Assembly (NCBI GenBank): GCA_910577805.1
Contig: CAJTOE010000011.1
Span: 1-30,916, forward strand
Length of the DNA: 30,916 nt
Direction: 5' to 3'
From: an uncultured Oscillospiraceae bacterium
GTDB taxonomy: Bacteria > Bacillota > Clostridia > Oscillospirales > Oscillospiraceae
Shown here piece after piece: positions 1-8,506 of this stretch; positions within the stretch are counted from its first letter, which is position 1, and every line of letters begins with the position of its first letter. The notes below the pieces were generated by a model. It did not search any database. It saw nothing but the letters and a program-made list of their open reading frames with translations, and was not told the DNA's origin. The position numbers were made by a program, and so were the translations under genes.

Positions 1-217
1 CCCTCATCCGTCTGGCCTTCGGCCATCCTCCCTACCCCCTCTGTCTCACTGCGCTCGACATCTCCCCCTGACAGGGGGAGTCGGCCTTCCCCCGCCAGGG
101 GGGAAGGCTTATCGGTGCGTCTATCGAGACTACTGTGCAGTTGGGTGACTGCCAGTGTTCGAGCCTTCCCCCTCACGGGGGAAGGTGGCACGCGAAGCGT
201 GACGGATGAGGGTGAAA
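1..217. repeat. Dispersed intergenic repeat, copy A
   Basis: The right end is GACGGATGAGGGTGAAA (201-217). The left end is its inverted complement, cut by the window edge so that CCCTCATCCGTC starts at base 1. Inside each end is a small perfect hairpin, TGGCCTTCGGCCA on the left and CACGCGAAGCGTG on the right. The core carries facing CCTTCCCCC/GGGGGAAGG blocks. The same core segment (GGAAGGCTTATCG followed by CTACTC/CTACTG-like sequence) recurs in copy D at 16362-16531, and end fragments recur near 8690 and 13160. No convincing coding frame is present. It is a MITE-like or REP-like non-coding repeat; how it moves is unknown. Confidence 0.75.
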
Positions 218-272
218 AAACCTCACCCTCACCACCTGCACCTGCGCTTATAACAGTGCATGTTCCCCCATA

Positions 273-301
273 TTGCAAAATCCCCCCGTCCACGTTATAA
301 T
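273..301 (+). promoter_or_regulatory. Probable sigma-A promoter of the hisJ-rpiB-glpK operon
   Basis: TTGCAA (273-278), a 17-bp spacer and TATAAT (296-301) lie just upstream of the phosphatase gene. Transcription would start near 308, giving a leader of about 35 nt that contains the Shine-Dalgarno sequence. Confidence 0.55.
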
Positions 302-341
302 AGGCCTATACAACCCCAAAATCAGCCAGGAGGCATTTTTT

Positions 342-1145
342 ATGTATCTTGTTGACTACCACACCCACTCTCTCTGCTCCCAGGACAGCGACGCTCCCCT
401 GGCGGACATGGCCCAGGCGGCGGCGGAAGCCGGTCTCTCTCAGCTGTGCGTCACCGACCATTTCGACCTCCTCAGCGGCCACGGCAAGCCCACCGCTGAC
501 CCAGACTGGACCGCCATCCTCCGGCAGTACGAGCCGGTCAGCCGCGCCCTCCCCCAGGGCCTGACCCTGCGGCTGGGGCTGGAGCTGGGCTGCGGACACC
601 TGGACCTGGACCGGGCCCGCCGGGTCCTCTCCCAGGCCCCGCTGGACTTTGTTCTGGGCTCCGTCCACAACCAGACCCCGGAGGACGGGGGCGTGGACTT
701 CTACTTTCTCCACTACCAATCCACCGCGGACTGCTATAAAGCCCTGGACAGCTACTTTACCGGCATGGCCCGGCTGGCCCCTCTGGACTGCTACGACTCC
801 CTGGCCCATGTGATCTACCCCCTGCGCTACATGACCCGCCGGGACGGACAGACGGTCTCCCTGGACGGCTGCTGGGACCGGATGCGGGCCATCTTCCAAA
901 CCGCCGCCCAGACCGGCCACGCCATTGAGCTGAACACCGACCGGGGCCGCACGGTGGAGGACTGGAAGCCTGTGCTGGAGCTGTTCCGCGCCTGCGGCGG
1001 CGAGCTGGTGACCCTCGGCTCCGACGCCCACCGGCCCCAGGACGTGGGAAAGGGCATCGCCCAGGCCCAGGAGCTGTTACGTGCCTGCGGGTGGCGCTAT
1101 TTTACGGTGTATCAGGGGAGAAAACCCCAGCAAATCAAACTATAA
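342..1145 (+). CDS. hisJ: PHP-domain histidinol-phosphatase, HisJ family
   Basis: This 267-residue protein has the PHP metallo-phosphoesterase layout. HTH (H7, H9) near the N-terminus, TDH (H40), E81, H109, H156 and GSDAH (D228, H230) match the trinuclear metal ligands of HisJ-type histidinol-phosphatases (TIGR01856). The family hydrolyses L-histidinol phosphate in histidine synthesis, and some members act on other small phosphate esters. The ATG at 342 follows CCAGGAGG at a good distance; the upstream in-frame ATG at 273 has no ribosome site and overlaps the promoter. No other his gene is nearby. It is instead the first gene of an operon with rpiB (22-nt gap) and glpK, so a sugar-phosphate or polyol-phosphate substrate is possible. 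The family call is firm; the substrate is inferred. Confidence 0.85.
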   Translation: MYLVDYHTHSLCSQDSDAPLADMAQAAAEAGLSQLCVTDHFDLLSGHGKPTADPDWTAILRQYEPVSRALPQGLTLRLGLELGCGHLDLDRARRVLSQAPLDFVLGSVHNQTPEDGGVDFYFLHYQSTADCYKALDSYFTGMARLAPLDCYDSLAHVIYPLRYMTRRDGQTVSLDGCWDRMRAIFQTAAQTGHAIELNTDRGRTVEDWKPVLELFRACGGELVTLGSDAHRPQDVGKGIAQAQELLRACGWRYFTVYQGRKPQQIKL

Positions 1146-1167
1146 AAAGGGAAAGGGAGCGCTGTTT

Positions 1168-1605
1168 ATGAACATTTCCATTGGCTGTGACCACGGGGGC
1201 TTTGCCCTCAAGGAGAACATCCGGGCCTATCTGGAGGAGCAGGGCCACACCGTCACCGACGTGGGCTGCAAAAGCCTGGAGAGCTGCGATTACCCGGATT
1301 TCGGCGCGGCGGCGGCCCGGCTGGTGGCCAGCGGCGCCTGCGAACGGGGCATCGTCATCTGCACCACCGGTATCGGTATCTCTATCTCTGCCAACAAAGT
1401 GAAGGGTATCCGCTGTGCCCTGTGCGGGGACGCTTTCTCCGCCGAAATGACCCGCCGTCACAACGACGCCAACATGCTGGCTCTGGGCGCGGGGATCACC
1501 GGCCCGAATCTGGCCCAGAAAATCGTGGAGGTATTTCTTTCCACCGGCTTTGAGGGAGGCCGTCACGCCCGCCGGGTGGACAAGCTGATGCAGATCGAGG
1601 GGTGA
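1168..1605 (+). CDS. rpiB: Ribose-5-phosphate isomerase B (RpiB/LacAB family)
   Basis: This 145-residue protein, a typical RpiB length, interconverts ribose-5-phosphate and ribulose-5-phosphate in the pentose phosphate pathway. Visible family features are GCDHGG (7-11), catalytic Cys65 in ICTTGIG, the SANKVKGIRCA segment, and the RRHND motif with His98, which opens the sugar ring in characterised homologues. The ATG at 1168 sits 7-8 nt after AAAGGGAG. The gene lies 22 nt after the phosphatase and 4 nt before glpK, so the three are probably co-transcribed. Some family members isomerise allose-6-phosphate or galactose-6-phosphate. The single-gene arrangement and retained Cys fit RpiB better than LacA/LacB. 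Confidence 0.92.
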   Translation: MNISIGCDHGGFALKENIRAYLEEQGHTVTDVGCKSLESCDYPDFGAAAARLVASGACERGIVICTTGIGISISANKVKGIRCALCGDAFSAEMTRRHNDANMLALGAGITGPNLAQKIVEVFLSTGFEGGRHARRVDKLMQIEG

Positions 1606-1609
1606 CCCG

Positions 1610-3106
1610 GTGGCCGGTTATGTAATCGCCCTGGACCAGGGCACGACCAGCTCCCGGTGCATCCTGTTCGACCGCCAGGGGACCCCCCGCAGCGCTGCCC
1701 AGAAGGAGTTCCGGCAGATCTACCCCAAGCCCGGCTGGGTGGAACACGACCCCATGGAGCTTTGGTCCTCTCAGCTCTCCGTCATGCTGGAGGCCATGGG
1801 CAAAATCGGGGCGCGTTACAGCGATATCGCTGCCATCGGCATCACCAACCAGCGGGAGACCACCGTTGTCTGGGACAAGCAGACCGGACAGCCGGTGTAC
1901 AACGCCATCGTGTGGCAGTGCCGCCGGACAGCGGAGGCCATCGAGCACTTGAAGCAAAGCCCTATGGGCGAAACCATTCGCGCCAAAACCGGCCTGATCC
2001 CGGACGCATATTTTTCCGGAAGCAAGCTGGCCTGGATTCTGGACCATGTGGAAGGGGCGCGGGACCGGGCGGAGCGCGGGGAGCTGTTATTCGGCACGGT
2101 GGACAGCTGGCTCATTTGGAACCTGACCCACGGAGAGGTCCATGTGACCGACTGCACCAACGCCTCCCGCACGATGCTCTTTGACATCCACCGGACCTGC
2201 TGGGACCAGGAAATTCTGGACTATTTCCGCATCCCCAGGGCCATGCTGCCCCAGGTCCGCCCCTCCAGCTGTATCTACGGCTATACCTCCCCGGACGTGA
2301 CCGGCGGAAAAATACCCATTGCCGGTGCGGCGGGGGACCAGCAGGCGGCGCTGTTCGGCCAGTGCTGTTTCGCGCCGGGGGATGTAAAAAACACCTATGG
2401 CACCGGCTGTTTCTTGCTGATGCACACGGGAGAAAAAGCGGTGCGCTCCCAGCACGGCCTGCTGACTACCATTGCCGCCACCGCCGGGACCAGGACCCAG
2501 TACGCCCTGGAGGGCAGCGTGTTTGTGGCGGGGGCGGCGGTCCAGTGGCTCCGGGACGAGATGCGCATGGTACACACCTCCGCCCAGACTGAGGCGGCCT
2601 GCCAGGCCGTGCCCGACACCGGCGGCGTATATGTCGTGCCCGCCTTCGCGGGGCTGGGTGCGCCCTACTGGAACCCCTACGCCCGCGGCACGATCGTCGG
2701 GGTGAGCCGGGGCACCAGCAAGGAGCATATGATACGGGCAACAGTAGAATCCATGGCCTATCAGGTCTACGACCTGCTGGAGGCCATGGAGCAGGACTCC
2801 GGGCTGGAGCTGCGGGCGCTTAAAGTGGACGGCGGAGCCAGTGCCAACGATTTTCTGATGCAGTTCCAGGCCGACCTTCTCCACGCGGAGCTGCGCCGCC
2901 CCCGGTGCATTGAGAGTACGGCGCTGGGCGCGGCCTGTCTGGCGGGCATCGCGGCGGGCTGGTGGCGGGACGAAGAGGAGGTCCGCCAAAACTGGCAGAC
3001 CTCCCAACGGTTTATTCCCAATATGGACCAGTCCCGGCGGCAGGAGCTGATCCGGGGCTGGAAGCGTGCGGTCCGGTGCGCTCTGGCCTGGACCCAGGAC
3101 CCGTAA
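1610..3106 (+). CDS. glpK: Glycerol kinase, FGGY family
   Basis: This 498-residue protein phosphorylates glycerol to sn-glycerol-3-phosphate with ATP. The N-terminal phosphate loop DQGTTSSR (9-16), the NQRETT and WQCRRT segments typical of GlpK, the AGDQQAALFGQ block of the second actin-like domain, and DGGASAND near the C-terminus are all present. It starts with GTG at 1610, only 4 nt after the rpiB stop, and its Shine-Dalgarno GAGGGGTGACC lies inside the end of rpiB, which suggests translational coupling. No glpF or glpO/glpA gene is next to it. A short AGCGG/CCGCT palindrome followed by five T lies immediately after the stop, in the 12-bp convergent gap with the next gene, and may terminate transcription weakly. 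Confidence 0.93.
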   Translation: MAGYVIALDQGTTSSRCILFDRQGTPRSAAQKEFRQIYPKPGWVEHDPMELWSSQLSVMLEAMGKIGARYSDIAAIGITNQRETTVVWDKQTGQPVYNAIVWQCRRTAEAIEHLKQSPMGETIRAKTGLIPDAYFSGSKLAWILDHVEGARDRAERGELLFGTVDSWLIWNLTHGEVHVTDCTNASRTMLFDIHRTCWDQEILDYFRIPRAMLPQVRPSSCIYGYTSPDVTGGKIPIAGAAGDQQAALFGQCCFAPGDVKNTYGTGCFLLMHTGEKAVRSQHGLLTTIAATAGTRTQYALEGSVFVAGAAVQWLRDEMRMVHTSAQTEAACQAVPDTGGVYVVPAFAGLGAPYWNPYARGTIVGVSRGTSKEHMIRATVESMAYQVYDLLEAMEQDSGLELRALKVDGGASANDFLMQFQADLLHAELRRPRCIESTALGAACLAGIAAGWWRDEEEVRQNWQTSQRFIPNMDQSRRQELIRGWKRAVRCALAWTQDP

Positions 3107-3118
3107 GCGGACCGCTTT

Positions 3119-3964
3119 TTATCGCTTTTGAAAGAAGGCCACGCCTACCGCGCCGGGGCCTATGTGGGTGCCGATAGTCGCGCCGATGGTCCCGATGGGC
3201 AGATGCTCCGCGTGGCCCTCCCAAAGGCTTCGGCTGTCCGCGATATACTTTTGCAGCATGTCATTGTGGAAACCGGAATAACCCAGACAGTAGGGACGCT
3301 CAAAGTCGATGCCGGTGGTCTTTTGTATCTCCTGGACCAGCAGGTTATTGCCGTTTTTGGAGCCTCTGGCCTTGCCCAGCATACACACCTCCCCGTTTTG
3401 CACCGCAATCACCGGCTTGATGGAGAGCAGTCCGCCGATGGCCGCTACCGATTTGGATATCCGCCCGCCCCGCTTGAGATACTCCAGGGTATCCAGCAGG
3501 GCGATCAGGCGGATGTCCTTTTTTTCGTCCTCCAGCCGCTGGGCAATCTCCGGGGCCTCCAGCCCCTGGTCCACCAGCTGGGCCGCCCGCTGGACCAGGA
3601 TGCCCTCCCCCAGGGCGGCGTTTTCGCTGTCCACCACAAAGACCTTTTGGGGAAATTCCTCCGCCGCAATACAGGCGCTCTGGTAAGTCCCGGAGAGCTT
3701 GCCGGAGAGGATCACCGCCACAACACTGTGGCCCGCGTCCACCTGGGCCTGGAAGGCCTCCTCGAACTGGGCGGGGCCAATCTGGCTGGTACTGGGAAGC
3801 TGTTCGCTCTCAATCAGCAGCTCGTAAAAGCGCTGGTGGGACAGCTCCTCCTTGTCCCGGTACTGCTGGTCTCCAAAGGTGATGGTCATCGGCAGGACCG
3901 AAACTGCCGGGTGATAGGGCGTAAGAACGTCCGACGCGGAATCGGTGATGATTTTGACGCTCAT
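3119..3964 (-). CDS. DegV family fatty-acid-binding protein
   Basis: This 281-residue cytosolic protein of the DegV fold opens with KIITDSASD, the family signature, followed by LPSTSQ (57-62) and SGTYQSA (91-97), which line the fatty-acid carboxylate site. In Firmicutes, DegV/FakB-type proteins present a fatty acid to the kinase FakA for entry into phospholipid synthesis. No FakA-like gene is in this window, so that role is inferred from the family. The ATG at 3964 follows AGGAGGAA. The gene lies 43 nt downstream of the potassium-channel gene on the same strand and has no obvious promoter of its own, so it probably shares that transcript. It converges with glpK. Confidence 0.88.
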   Translation of the reverse strand: MSVKIITDSASDVLTPYHPAVSVLPMTITFGDQQYRDKEELSHQRFYELLIESEQLPSTSQIGPAQFEEAFQAQVDAGHSVVAVILSGKLSGTYQSACIAAEEFPQKVFVVDSENAALGEGILVQRAAQLVDQGLEAPEIAQRLEDEKKDIRLIALLDTLEYLKRGGRISKSVAAIGGLLSIKPVIAVQNGEVCMLGKARGSKNGNNLLVQEIQKTTGIDFERPYCLGYSGFHNDMLQKYIADSRSLWEGHAEHLPIGTIGATIGTHIGPGAVGVAFFQKR

Positions 3965-4007
3965 AGTGTGTTCCTCCTTCTTTCTGCTCTTTCTGCACGT
4001 TTCGCAC

Positions 4008-5219
4008 TCATATTTCTATCGTACTGGCCTCTTTCAGGCGGCTCTGGGTATACAAAATGATTTTATCCCCCTCCAGCAGCTTCAAATCGCCGTTGGGGAT
4101 CAGCGCCCGGCCCTTCCGTTTGATCATGACGATCACGGTCTGGCGGGAGATGTCCAGCTCCCGGATTTTCAGGCCGTTCCAGGGGTTCTGCCGGCGCAGG
4201 ACAACCTCCTTCAGTTCAATGTGCCTCTCGTCGTCCAGGGACTTGGCCCCCAGCACCAGGGTGTCCCGCGGGCACAGGACCACATCTCCCCGCGGTACGA
4301 TGATCTGGCCCTCCCGCTGGATGGCGGCCACAATGGTCTCCTGGGGAAGCCCCAGCTCCCGGATGCTCTTTCCTGTCCAGGCGTCCCTGGTGTTCAGCGC
4401 CACTTTGATGAAATGGACCTCCTCCTCGTTGGCGTACTCGCTCAGACGCTTGATGCGGGAGTACTGGTCCACGAACCCGGCGGAGATGATGCCGGTGGGG
4501 ATGGCCACCATGCCCACCCCCAAAAAGGTTATGACGATGCTGAACATTTTACCCATGGCTGTAATGGGGTAGATATCCCCGTAGCCCACGGTCAGGAGGG
4601 TGGATACGGACCACCAGATGCCGGAAAAGGCGTTGGTAAAGACCTCCGGCTGGGCCTCATGCTCCAGGCTGTACATGCACAGGCTGGAGGCCAGCATCAG
4701 CACCAGGATGATAAACACTGAGGACACGAGCTGCTGCCGTTTGCTGGCGATGACCTCGGTAATGACGTTGAGGGAGTCGTAATAGGCGTTGATGCGGAAC
4801 AGCCGGAAAATGCGCACCACCCGGAACATCCGGAAGGCCACCGCACCGGCGGGGAAAAAGATGGGCAGGTAGTAGGGCAGGAACGAGAGCAGGTCCACCA
4901 ATCCGCTGAAGGAGACCAGATACTTCCAGACCGCCCGGTGGGGCGGCAGGGCGGGGGTCCGGCACCGCGCGGTCCATACCCGCAGGAAATAGTCCGCCGC
5001 AAAGAAGGTCACTGTCACGGCTTCCACGGTCAGAATCGGACCGCCGAACCGGGTCCGGACGCTCTCGAAGGTGTACAGGATGCTGGCGGTGAGATTGATT
5101 AAGATCGCTAGGGCATTGATGATGTCGTACAGACGGCTGGGCAGGTCGTTGTGGCTTCCTACCTCAATGATTTCACAGATACGTTTGCGGCGGCGCAGCC
5201 AGGTGTTGCGGTCAGCCAT
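4008..5219 (-). CDS. Voltage-gated-type potassium channel with two TrkA-C (RCK-C) domains
   Basis: This 403-residue membrane protein has six predicted transmembrane segments. An S4-like helix carries arginines every third residue (R130, R133, R136, R139, R142), a pore helix is followed by selectivity filter TVGYGD (210-215), and two C-terminal RCK-C-like repeats span roughly 268-330 and 338-395. This is the Kv-type Ion_trans architecture with ligand-sensing C-domains; in related channels RCK-C binds nucleotides such as c-di-AMP. The start at ATG 5219 is chosen because it follows GGGGGGCTGGCTTCT. The longer in-frame form reaching 5339 would run through the terminator and the promoter. It is probably co-transcribed with degV. 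Confidence 0.85.
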   Translation of the reverse strand: MADRNTWLRRRKRICEIIEVGSHNDLPSRLYDIINALAILINLTASILYTFESVRTRFGGPILTVEAVTVTFFAADYFLRVWTARCRTPALPPHRAVWKYLVSFSGLVDLLSFLPYYLPIFFPAGAVAFRMFRVVRIFRLFRINAYYDSLNVITEVIASKRQQLVSSVFIILVLMLASSLCMYSLEHEAQPEVFTNAFSGIWWSVSTLLTVGYGDIYPITAMGKMFSIVITFLGVGMVAIPTGIISAGFVDQYSRIKRLSEYANEEEVHFIKVALNTRDAWTGKSIRELGLPQETIVAAIQREGQIIVPRGDVVLCPRDTLVLGAKSLDDERHIELKEVVLRRQNPWNGLKIRELDISRQTVIVMIKRKGRALIPNGDLKLLEGDKIILYTQSRLKEASTIEI

Positions 5220-5259
5220 AGAAGCCAGCCCCCCGAAAAAGATTAACGTTTTCTTAACG

Positions 5260-5288
5260 ATTGTACCAGAAAAAAGCAGGAAAGTCCA
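5260..5288 (-). promoter_or_regulatory. Candidate promoter of the K+ channel-degV operon
   Basis: On the minus strand, TGGACT (5288-5283), a 17-bp spacer and TACAAT (5265-5260) are found, with TG one base before the -10 (extended -10). It overlaps the terminator stem of the preceding sugar-importer operon. Confidence 0.4.
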
Positions 5289-5304
5289 GGACTTTCCTGC
5301 TTTT
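5271..5304 (-). terminator. Rho-independent terminator of the sugar ABC importer operon
   Basis: A perfect 12-bp inverted repeat GCAGGAAAGTCC / GGACTTTCCTGC (5276-5300) is followed on the minus strand by six T. It lies 44-77 bp after the last permease stop and before the K+ channel gene. Confidence 0.85.
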
Positions 5305-5347
5305 GGGGGTGTAGGTGAAGCGGGGGTGAAAAACCCCAAAGTTCTGC

Positions 5348-6208
5348 TTACCCCTTCACGCCGCCGGAGGCCAATCCGCTGACCAGGTTCTTCTCAATCA
5401 GCATAAACAGAATGACCACCGGGATAATGGCAAAGATGGAGGCGGCAAACAGGTACTGCCACTCGATCATGTTGTAGCCATTGAAGATGTTGATACCCAC
5501 CGTCAAGGGCTTATACTCGTTGGTGGAAATCAGGCACAAAGCCACAGTATACTCGTTCCAGGCGTTGATGAAAATGAAAATCAGGGTCGTCACGATACCC
5601 GGCGCGGCCACCGGCAGCAGCACCTTCAGCATCGCCTGAATGCGGTTGCAGCCGTCGATGGTAGCGGCCTGCTCCATCTCCGCCGAGATTCCCATGAACG
5701 TGCCCCGCAGCAGCCAAATAGTAAAGGCCTGATTAAAGGCGGCGTTGATGAACACCAGACCCAAGATGCTGTCGGTCAGCCCCAGGGTCATCATGACCTT
5801 GTAAATACCAATCAGCAGCACCACAGGCGCGAACATCTGGGAGACGATCACGAAGCCCAGAAACGCGGTCTGACCCTTGAACTTCATCCGGGCCAGGGCG
5901 TAGGCGGCGGGGATGCCGCACAGCATGGCAATCAGGGTGGAGCCGCCGGCAATCAGCACGGAGTTCAGGAAGTACCGGGCCATGGGGGCGCGGCTCCAGA
6001 TGTCGATGAAGTTGGACCACAGGGCTGTCACCGGGAGGATGGTGCCGTCCACGGCGAAGATCTCCGCGCGGCTCTTCAGGGCCGTACACAGCATGGCAAA
6101 GTAGGGATACAGGGTAATGACGCACACGTCCAGGATCACAAAGTAAAGCAGTACGCGTAAAATCACTTTTTTCACCGAAACGGGCTTTTTGATGGTCTGT
6201 TCGTTCAC
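5348..6208 (-). CDS. Sugar ABC transporter permease, MalG-type
   Basis: This 286-residue inner-membrane protein has six predicted helices and the cytoplasmic EAA loop (EQAATIDGCNR, about 178-204) that contacts the ATPase in MalG-type carbohydrate importers. It is the second permease of the importer and the last gene of the operon. The start is GTG at 6208, two bases after the upstream permease stop, with Shine-Dalgarno AAAGGAG inside the end of that gene. No ATP-binding subunit is encoded here. Many Firmicute importers of this family share one MsmK/UgpC-type ATPase encoded elsewhere, and that is the likely partner. Confidence 0.9.
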   Translation of the reverse strand: MNEQTIKKPVSVKKVILRVLLYFVILDVCVITLYPYFAMLCTALKSRAEIFAVDGTILPVTALWSNFIDIWSRAPMARYFLNSVLIAGGSTLIAMLCGIPAAYALARMKFKGQTAFLGFVIVSQMFAPVVLLIGIYKVMMTLGLTDSILGLVFINAAFNQAFTIWLLRGTFMGISAEMEQAATIDGCNRIQAMLKVLLPVAAPGIVTTLIFIFINAWNEYTVALCLISTNEYKPLTVGINIFNGYNMIEWQYLFAASIFAIIPVVILFMLIEKNLVSGLASGGVKG

Positions 6209-6210
6209 CG

Positions 6211-7092
6211 TCAGTCATCTCCTTTCCGCAGGGTGTAAACCATGTACACGCTGGCGCACACCAGCAGGATCATGAATCCAATCACTGAGACCGCCGCAGC
6301 CTCGCCCTGGCGGCCGTTGTAGAAGGCCAGCTTATACAGATATGTCACAAGGGTGTCGGTATGGTTGGCCGGGTCGCCCTTGGTCATTGTCCAGATAATG
6401 GGGAAGGAATTAAACACATAGATAATGTTCAGTACGGTGGAGACGGTCAGGGACGACTTGACCAGAGGCAGGGTGATTTTGAATAACTTCTGCCAGTAGT
6501 TGGCCCCGTCCACAGTGGCGGCCTCATAGTAAGAGGTGTCGATGCTCTGAAGGCCCGACAGAACGCAGAAGGAAACGAAGGGGATGGTGACGAAAATGCC
6601 GCAGGCGATCTCCCACATGAAGTACAGCTCCGGCGTGGGCGTCCAGTTCACGGCTTCCTTGATAATGCCCAGTCTGAGCAGGAGGGTGTTCAGGGTGCCG
6701 TAATCGGTGTTGATGATGAAGTTCCAGGCGCTGGCCTGGATGACCAGCGTAGTGGCCCAGGGGAATACCACGATGGCGCGGGCGATCTTCCGGCCCCGGA
6801 ATTGGTTGTTGAGCAGCAGCGCCAGGATGAAGCCCAAAACGGTGGACAGCACCACCACCGCCACGGTCCACACCAGGGTGTTTTGCAGCACCAGCCCAAA
6901 GGAGGAGCTTTTCAGCACCTTGGTGAAGTTGGCGATGCCGTTAAACCCCTTTATCATGCCCGCCTTGCTCACGTCGCTCATCGCCATCCGGAAGACGAAT
7001 ACGATGGGGGTCAGAATAAAGATCGCCATTAAGATCACGCTGGGTGCGATCCAGATATAGGGTTCGATCTTGCGAAAGGTTTGCTTTTTCAC
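6211..7092 (-). CDS. Sugar ABC transporter permease, MalF-type
   Basis: This 293-residue permease has an N-terminal helix after KIEPYIWIAP, a typical MalF/UgpA-like opening, and an EAA loop (YEAATVDGANYWQK, about 189-210). It pairs with the adjacent MalG-type subunit to form the channel of a carbohydrate importer. The start chosen is GTG at 7092, which follows GGGAGGTATCCCC. A longer reading to 7176 would run through the hairpin at 7128-7162 and lacks a ribosome site. The 86-nt gap to the binding-protein gene holds that hairpin, which probably lowers permease expression relative to the binding protein. Confidence 0.88.
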   Translation of the reverse strand: MKKQTFRKIEPYIWIAPSVILMAIFILTPIVFVFRMAMSDVSKAGMIKGFNGIANFTKVLKSSSFGLVLQNTLVWTVAVVVLSTVLGFILALLLNNQFRGRKIARAIVVFPWATTLVIQASAWNFIINTDYGTLNTLLLRLGIIKEAVNWTPTPELYFMWEIACGIFVTIPFVSFCVLSGLQSIDTSYYEAATVDGANYWQKLFKITLPLVKSSLTVSTVLNIIYVFNSFPIIWTMTKGDPANHTDTLVTYLYKLAFYNGRQGEAAAVSVIGFMILLVCASVYMVYTLRKGDD

Positions 7093-7127
7093 GGGGATAC
7101 CTCCCTGTCTCTCAAAAAGTCGCCGGG

Positions 7128-7162
7128 AAAAAGCCGGGGGCCGAGCCAAAGCGGCCCGGCCC
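7128..7162 (-). terminator. Intercistronic attenuator hairpin between binding protein and permeases
   Basis: On the minus strand a 10-bp stem GGGCCGGGCC/GGCTCGGCCC (one G-T pair, 5-nt loop) is followed by CCGGCTTTTT. A leaky terminator or RNA-stability hairpin here is common in binding-protein importers, where the binding protein is needed in excess. Confidence 0.55.
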
Positions 7163-7178
7163 TTGGCAAAGTACAAAA

Positions 7179-8471
7179 TCAGCCAGCGATATTGCTCTGA
7201 AGTTCGTCCAGCAGCTCCTTCACGTTGCCGCCCAGGAGCGCGCCCTGCTCAACGTTGATCACGCCCTGCTTCACGTCGTCCCACTCGGACTTGGCCACGG
7301 GATAGAACTTACAGGAACCCACGATCTCCACCCAGGGAGCCATGGCGGGGTCAGAGGAAGCCACGATCTCGCCGCCGGTGGAGGTGGCGGGCAGGAAGCC
7401 CTCCATCAGCACCCACTCGGAGTACCGGGTGTCGTCATAGAAGAAGTCGAAGAAGGTCTTGATGGCCTCGAGCTTCTCGGCGGAGTGGCCCTTGTCAAAG
7501 ACCATGAAGCGGTCCATAACGCCGGCGGAGACGGAGGGGTTGCCGCCGTTGGTGGGGATGGAGGCCACGCCCAGGTTCACGCTGTAGCCGCCGTCGGACA
7601 CATAGGTGGGGATGGAGTTGGGGCCAATCATCATAGCCAGCTTACCGGCGCCCAGCATATCCTGGAGGGCGTAACGGGTCTCGTTGGCGGGGTCGGTGTT
7701 GGTGTAGCCGGAGTTGACCAGGTCGATGGCGTACTCGATGGCTTCCACGTTCTTGTCGCTGTTCAGGGTCCAGTTGCCCTCGGCGTCGGTGAAGTCGCCG
7801 CCGTTGTTCCAGATGTAGTAGGCGAAAGCGGCCTGGCCTTCGTCGGTGGTCATATCAATGCCCCAGGGGTAGATGCTGGAGTCATAGGCCTTGATAGCCT
7901 CACAGGCGGCCTTCAGCTCTTCCCAGGTGGTGGGCACTTCCACGCCGGCAGCAGTGAGGATGTCCTCATTGTAGTACAGGGCGCGGGCGGAAGCCAAGTC
8001 GGGGATAGCCCACACGGTGCCGTCCACAACGGACTGCTCCAGGAAGGCGGGGTACAGCTTGGCGTAGGTCTCATCGGAGACATACTGCTCTGCGGGGAGG
8101 AGCAGGCCGTCGGCCTGATAGGCGGCAAACAGGTCGATATTCAGGATATCGGGGGCCTGGTTGTTGGAGACGCGGGTGTTGACCACGGTGGAGATGTCGT
8201 TCCAGGAGATGACCTCCACGGTCAGGTTGATGTTCTCATAGGCGGCGTTGAACTCGTCCTGGAAGTCCGCCCACCAGTTGTTGGTGTTCTGGCCGTACTG
8301 GGCGGCGACCACGTTGATCTCAATCTTATCGCCGCTGGGTGCGGGGGTGCTGGAGCCGCTGGGCGTACTGGGCGTACCGGAGTTCGCCGGAGGGGTGGGG
8401 TCCTTACTGCCGCAGGCGGCGAGGGACAGCACCATACATACGGCCAGCAGCGCTGCAAGAATCTTTTTCAT
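7179..8471 (-). CDS. Sugar-binding lipoprotein of an ABC importer (family 1 extracellular solute-binding protein)
   Basis: This 430-residue secreted lipoprotein has a lysine-rich start, a hydrophobic stretch and lipobox LAAC with Cys20, then a Ser/Thr/Pro-rich linker. The mature domain resembles MalE/UgpB-type binding proteins (GAGKLAMMIGP near the middle, the PWGIDMTTDEGQAAF segment). It would capture the sugar at the membrane and deliver it to the two permeases downstream. The start is taken as the second ATG (8471), because GGAG ends 7 nt before it but only 1 nt before the first ATG (8477). Adjacent HexNAc/galactose genes suggest a galactose- or HexNAc-containing disaccharide as ligand; this is inference. 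Confidence 0.9.
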   Translation of the reverse strand: MKKILAALLAVCMVLSLAACGSKDPTPPANSGTPSTPSGSSTPAPSGDKIEINVVAAQYGQNTNNWWADFQDEFNAAYENINLTVEVISWNDISTVVNTRVSNNQAPDILNIDLFAAYQADGLLLPAEQYVSDETYAKLYPAFLEQSVVDGTVWAIPDLASARALYYNEDILTAAGVEVPTTWEELKAACEAIKAYDSSIYPWGIDMTTDEGQAAFAYYIWNNGGDFTDAEGNWTLNSDKNVEAIEYAIDLVNSGYTNTDPANETRYALQDMLGAGKLAMMIGPNSIPTYVSDGGYSVNLGVASIPTNGGNPSVSAGVMDRFMVFDKGHSAEKLEAIKTFFDFFYDDTRYSEWVLMEGFLPATSTGGEIVASSDPAMAPWVEIVGSCKFYPVAKSEWDDVKQGVINVEQGALLGGNVKELLDELQSNIAG

Positions 8472-8506
8472 TTTCATTCTCCTTTTCCGATTGATATGGG
8501 ATAACG

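Noticed and set aside
1..217. CRISPR array or leader
   Set aside because: The repeated words are inverted ends and facing hairpin blocks, not regularly spaced direct repeats with unique spacers, and no cas gene is nearby.
7044..8504. Long plus-strand open frame opposite the sugar-binding protein gene
   Set aside because: It is a Gly/Val/His-rich shadow of a GC-rich gene with clear homology, a lipobox and a ribosome site on the other strand.
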